Below are positions 5,434-7,244 of a DNA stretch of 7,244 bases, piece by piece. Numbering within the stretch: the stretch's first letter is position 1; every line of letters starts with the position of its first letter. The stretch is taken from contig DAOUAL010000104.1 of NCBI GenBank assembly GCA_034433515.1, positions 1 to 7,244 on the forward strand, given 5' to 3'. The notes under the pieces are model-generated. The model did not search any database and was not told the origin of the DNA. It worked only from the letters and a program-made list of their open reading frames with translations. Position numbers and translations under genes: made by a program. This stretch comes from DAOTXS01 sp034433515 (lineage in GTDB: Bacteria > Chloroflexota > Anaerolineae > UBA4142).

Positions 5434-5473
5434 GTTACAGAACCACACAGAATGCTCTGTGTGGTTCTGTAAC
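5434..5473. repeat. Perfect 18-bp hairpin between tRNA-Val and moaC
   Basis: The arms 5434-5451 and 5456-5473 are perfectly complementary over 18 bp, with a four-base loop ATGC. AAAAAA, not T, follows on the plus strand, and no T tract follows on the minus strand, so it lacks the hallmark of an intrinsic terminator. It ends 14 nt before the moaC ATG. A role in RNA processing or in protecting the 5' end of the moaC-selD mRNA is possible; a small mobile palindrome is the alternative. Confidence 0.85.
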
Positions 5474-5487
5474 AAAAAAGAGATTCT

Positions 5488-5976
5488 ATGCCCCTCTCTC
5501 ACCTCGATAATCAGGGCCGCGCGCAAATGGTGGACATAAGCGCGAAAGCCGATACCGAACGTCTGGCGATTGCGAAAGGCGAAATTGCGATGCACGCGGA
5601 AACCCTCGCGCTCATTCGCGCCGGCAAAATCGAAAAAGGCGAAGTGTTTGCGGTGGCGCGCGTGGCAGGCATTCTGGCGGCAAAACGCACGCACGAACTC
5701 ATCCCGATGTGTCATCCCCTCCTGATTACCGACATCGCCATTGATTTTGAAATCCTCGCCGAAGGTGATGCAACCACGCCAGCTCGCGTGGGCATCACGG
5801 GCACCGCGAAGAATGTTGGCAAGACCGGCGTGGAGATGGAAGCCCTCGTTGCGGTAACCACTGCCGCCTTGACGATTTACGATATGGCGAAAGCAGTTGA
5901 TCGCGCAATGCGCATCGAAAATGTACGCTTGGTGTTGAAACGTGGGGGCAAGTCCGGCGAGGTTAGATTAGAATGA
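5488..5976 (+). CDS. moaC: MoaC, cyclic pyranopterin monophosphate synthase
   Basis: MoaC works with MoaA in the first step of molybdenum cofactor synthesis, converting 3',8-cyclo-7,8-dihydro-GTP to cyclic pyranopterin monophosphate in the cytoplasm. The 162-residue protein has the usual length and every hallmark: MVDISAK (14-20), KGEVFAVARVAGILAAKRT (50-68), IPMCHPL (72-78), KTGVEMEAL (112-120), LTIYDMAKAVD (128-138) and KRGGKSG (151-157). The residues matching the E. coli active site (Lys50, His76, Glu116/Glu118, Asp132, Lys135) are all present. The common YDMCK cysteine is Ala here, which is tolerated in the family. The start has only a weak AGAG before it and follows a large hairpin. Its TGA overlaps the selD ATG, so the two are translationally coupled and link molybdenum and selenium metabolism. 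Confidence 0.97.
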   Translation: MPLSHLDNQGRAQMVDISAKADTERLAIAKGEIAMHAETLALIRAGKIEKGEVFAVARVAGILAAKRTHELIPMCHPLLITDIAIDFEILAEGDATTPARVGITGTAKNVGKTGVEMEALVAVTTAALTIYDMAKAVDRAMRIENVRLVLKRGGKSGEVRLE

Positions 5977-7031
5977 CCGAAGCCAAAAAAATCCGCCTAA
6001 CTGCATACGCCGCATGCGCGGGCTGAGCCTCCAAAATCGGCGCGGCCGAATTGGCGCAAGTTTTGCGTCCCCTCAGCGATAAATTCCAAGCCAAAGATTT
6101 TCCTGCGCTCCTCGTTGGGTTGGATGCGCCGGACGATGCTGCCGTCTATCGCATTAACGAGACCACCGCCATCATCCAAACGATGGATTTCTTTCCGCCG
6201 GTCGTGGACGACGCGTACGCGTTCGGCGCGATCACGGCTGCCAACGCGATGAGCGATGTGTACGCGATGGGCGGCGAAGTGATCCTCGCGCTCAATATTG
6301 CCGCGTGGCGTGAGGACTTGCCCTTGGAACTGCTCACCGAAATTTTTCGCGGTGGTGCAGACAAGGTCGCTGAAGCCGGGGCAGCGATTGCCGGCGGCCA
6401 CACCGTAACCGACCAAGAACCCAAGTACGGCTTGTCCGTAACCGGCGTGATTCACCCTGATCGCATCATCACCAAAGGCGGTGCGCGTGTAGGCGATGTG
6501 TTGGTACTGACCAAACCCCTGGGCGTTGGCTTGATCACGACCGCCGGCAAAAACGGGGTGGCTTCCGAAGCCCATTTACAAAACGCCATCGCCTGGATGT
6601 CTCAACTCAATCGTGGTGCAGCGCAAGCGATGCAAGAGGTCGGCATTCGTTGCGCCACCGATATTACCGGCTATGGCTTGCTGGGGCACGCGCACGAAAT
6701 CGCCGAAGCGTCGAACGTTACCCTTGAGTTCAAGTTGGACGCGCTCCCCATTCTGGATGGCGCGTTGGAATACGCCCATCAAAAACAAATTCCCGGCGGT
6801 GCCGGACGCAATAAATTGTATCTGGATGATAAAATCATTTTCGCGCGCACGCCCGATGAAGATCGCAACGAAATTCTTTTCGATCCGCAAACCTCCGGCG
6901 GTTTGCTCATTGCCGTCGCCGCCAACAAATTGGATGACTTGGCGCGTGCGCTCCAAGCGCGCCGGGTTGAATTCTGGACGATTGGTCAAGTCCTTCCCAA
7001 GACCAACGCACAAACACTGGTCATCATCTAA
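5973..7031 (+). CDS. selD: SelD, selenophosphate synthetase, itself a selenoprotein (UGA = Sec at codon 18)
   Basis: SelD makes selenophosphate from selenide and ATP, the selenium donor for selenocysteine tRNA and for selenium cofactors. The frame is read through an in-frame TGA at 6024-6026 (codon 18), giving 352 residues, close to the 347 of E. coli. The N-terminus reads IRLTAYAACAG-U-ASKIGAAEL: the UGA sits at the catalytic Cys17 position of the E. coli enzyme, and the essential Lys follows (Lys21). The second cysteine of the GCGCK motif is Ser. The AIR-synthase-like body is complete: DDAAVY (54-59), QTMDFFPPVVDDAYAFGAITAANAMSDVYAMGG (69-101), AGGHT (140-144), TDITGYGLLGHAHE (229-242) and DPQTSGGLL (304-312). 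A SECIS-like hairpin follows the UGA. The ATG overlaps the moaC stop as ATGA. Starting after the UGA (for example at TTG 6051) would remove the active site, so this is neither a pseudogene nor a shorter gene. Confidence 0.95.
6024..6054 (+). promoter_or_regulatory. Selenocysteine UGA codon with bacterial SECIS-like hairpin
   Basis: The UGA (6024-6026) is followed after 4 nt by a hairpin at 6031-6054. It has a lower stem CCAA/TTGG, a small AA/A internal loop, an upper stem TCGGC/GCCGA and an apical loop GCG. The upper stem begins 10 nt after the UGA and the loop opens with G, as expected for elements bound by SelB. I found it by eye; no folding energy was calculated. Confidence 0.75.
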
Positions 7032-7047
7032 ACTTCGGAGGAGTCCA

Positions 7048-7244
7048 ATGACGAGCAACCAACGTCGGGTCGTCATTACTGGGATGGGAGTCGTTTCACC
7101 CCTGGGCAGTTCCGTAGAGAAATTCTGGCGCGAATTGCTAGCAGGCACATCCGGCATTGATCGCATCACCCGCTTTGACCCCTCGCGCTTTGTGGTGCAA
7201 ATCGGTGGGCAAGTGAACGATTTCAATATCGAAGACTATGCCGA
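7048..7244 (+). CDS. fabF: FabF-type 3-oxoacyl-[ACP] synthase II, N-terminal part, cut by right edge
   Basis: The 65 visible codons carry the N-terminal signature of beta-ketoacyl-ACP synthases: RRVVITGMGVVSPLGSSVEKFW (6-27), LLAGTSGIDRITRFDPSRF (30-48) and IGGQVNDFNIEDY (52-64). This matches the KAS II/FabF group, which extends the acyl chain in fatty acid synthesis; the catalytic Cys and His residues lie beyond the edge, and a KAS-like enzyme of another pathway cannot be excluded. A strong Shine-Dalgarno GGAGGAG (7037-7043) stands just before the ATG. The gene begins 16 nt after the selD stop with no promoter or terminator between, so it is probably in the same transcript. Confidence 0.9.
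   Translation, partial: MTSNQRRVVITGMGVVSPLGSSVEKFWRELLAGTSGIDRITRFDPSRFVVQIGGQVNDFNIEDYA

Noticed and set aside
5434..5480. Intrinsic terminator or molybdenum-cofactor riboswitch before moaC
   Set aside because: The hairpin is followed by A6 rather than T, and a single simple hairpin lacks the multi-stem structure of the Moco riboswitch.
5985..5991. A7 run in early selD as a programmed frameshift site
   Set aside because: The zero-frame phase (AAA AAA A) does not match the usual -1 slippery heptamer, and shifting frame there would destroy the Sec motif.
6024..6026. The TGA as a nonsense mutation making selD a pseudogene
   Set aside because: It falls on the exact catalytic Cys/Sec position, the reading frame is conserved on both sides, a SECIS-like hairpin follows, and the rest of the gene is intact.

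Overview
The window looks like a piece of a bacterial chromosome, most likely from Chloroflexota (an Anaerolineae-like lineage). This is inferred from the TGS-domain nucleoside kinase, the YjbQ subtype with a GSTGGITTIE motif, and the moderately GC-rich coding sequence without CCA-encoding tRNA genes; no single marker proves it. It holds nine protein genes (two cut by the window edges), two tRNA genes, five near-consensus sigma-70-type promoters plus one extended -10 promoter, and several repeat or hairpin elements.

Left part (1-1541, minus strand): a two-gene operon transcribed leftwards from a TTGACA-N17-TATGAT promoter. The first gene is a degenerate AbiEii-type nucleotidyltransferase-fold protein whose catalytic acidic residues appear to be gone. 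The second is a TGS/SAD-type nucleoside (uridine) kinase whose kinase domain lies beyond the left edge. Divergent from it (1562-2353, plus) are two overlapping genes for small multipass membrane proteins of uncertain function. tRNA-Gly(CCC) with its own promoter and terminator faces them. A FIST sensor-domain protein follows (2671-3867), and its promoter shares an unusual 22-bp box with the promoter of the membrane-protein pair.

Right part (3868-7244): this is a selenium/molybdenum region. On the minus strand lie yjbQ and yqeB, the latter being the maturation factor tied to selenium-dependent molybdenum hydroxylases. An AGGTGATT octamer array separates them and supplies the yjbQ stop codon. 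Rightwards, from a promoter whose -35 box overlaps that of yjbQ, run tRNA-Val(UAC), a perfect 18-bp hairpin, moaC (molybdopterin synthesis), selD (selenophosphate synthetase) and the start of fabF.

selD is itself a selenoprotein gene: its 18th codon is an in-frame UGA at the catalytic position, followed by a compact bacterial SECIS-like hairpin. A simple ORF call would therefore cut off its N-terminus. moaC and selD overlap by ATGA. Together with yqeB this points to an organism that decodes UGA as selenocysteine and probably also makes a labile-selenium molybdenum hydroxylase.
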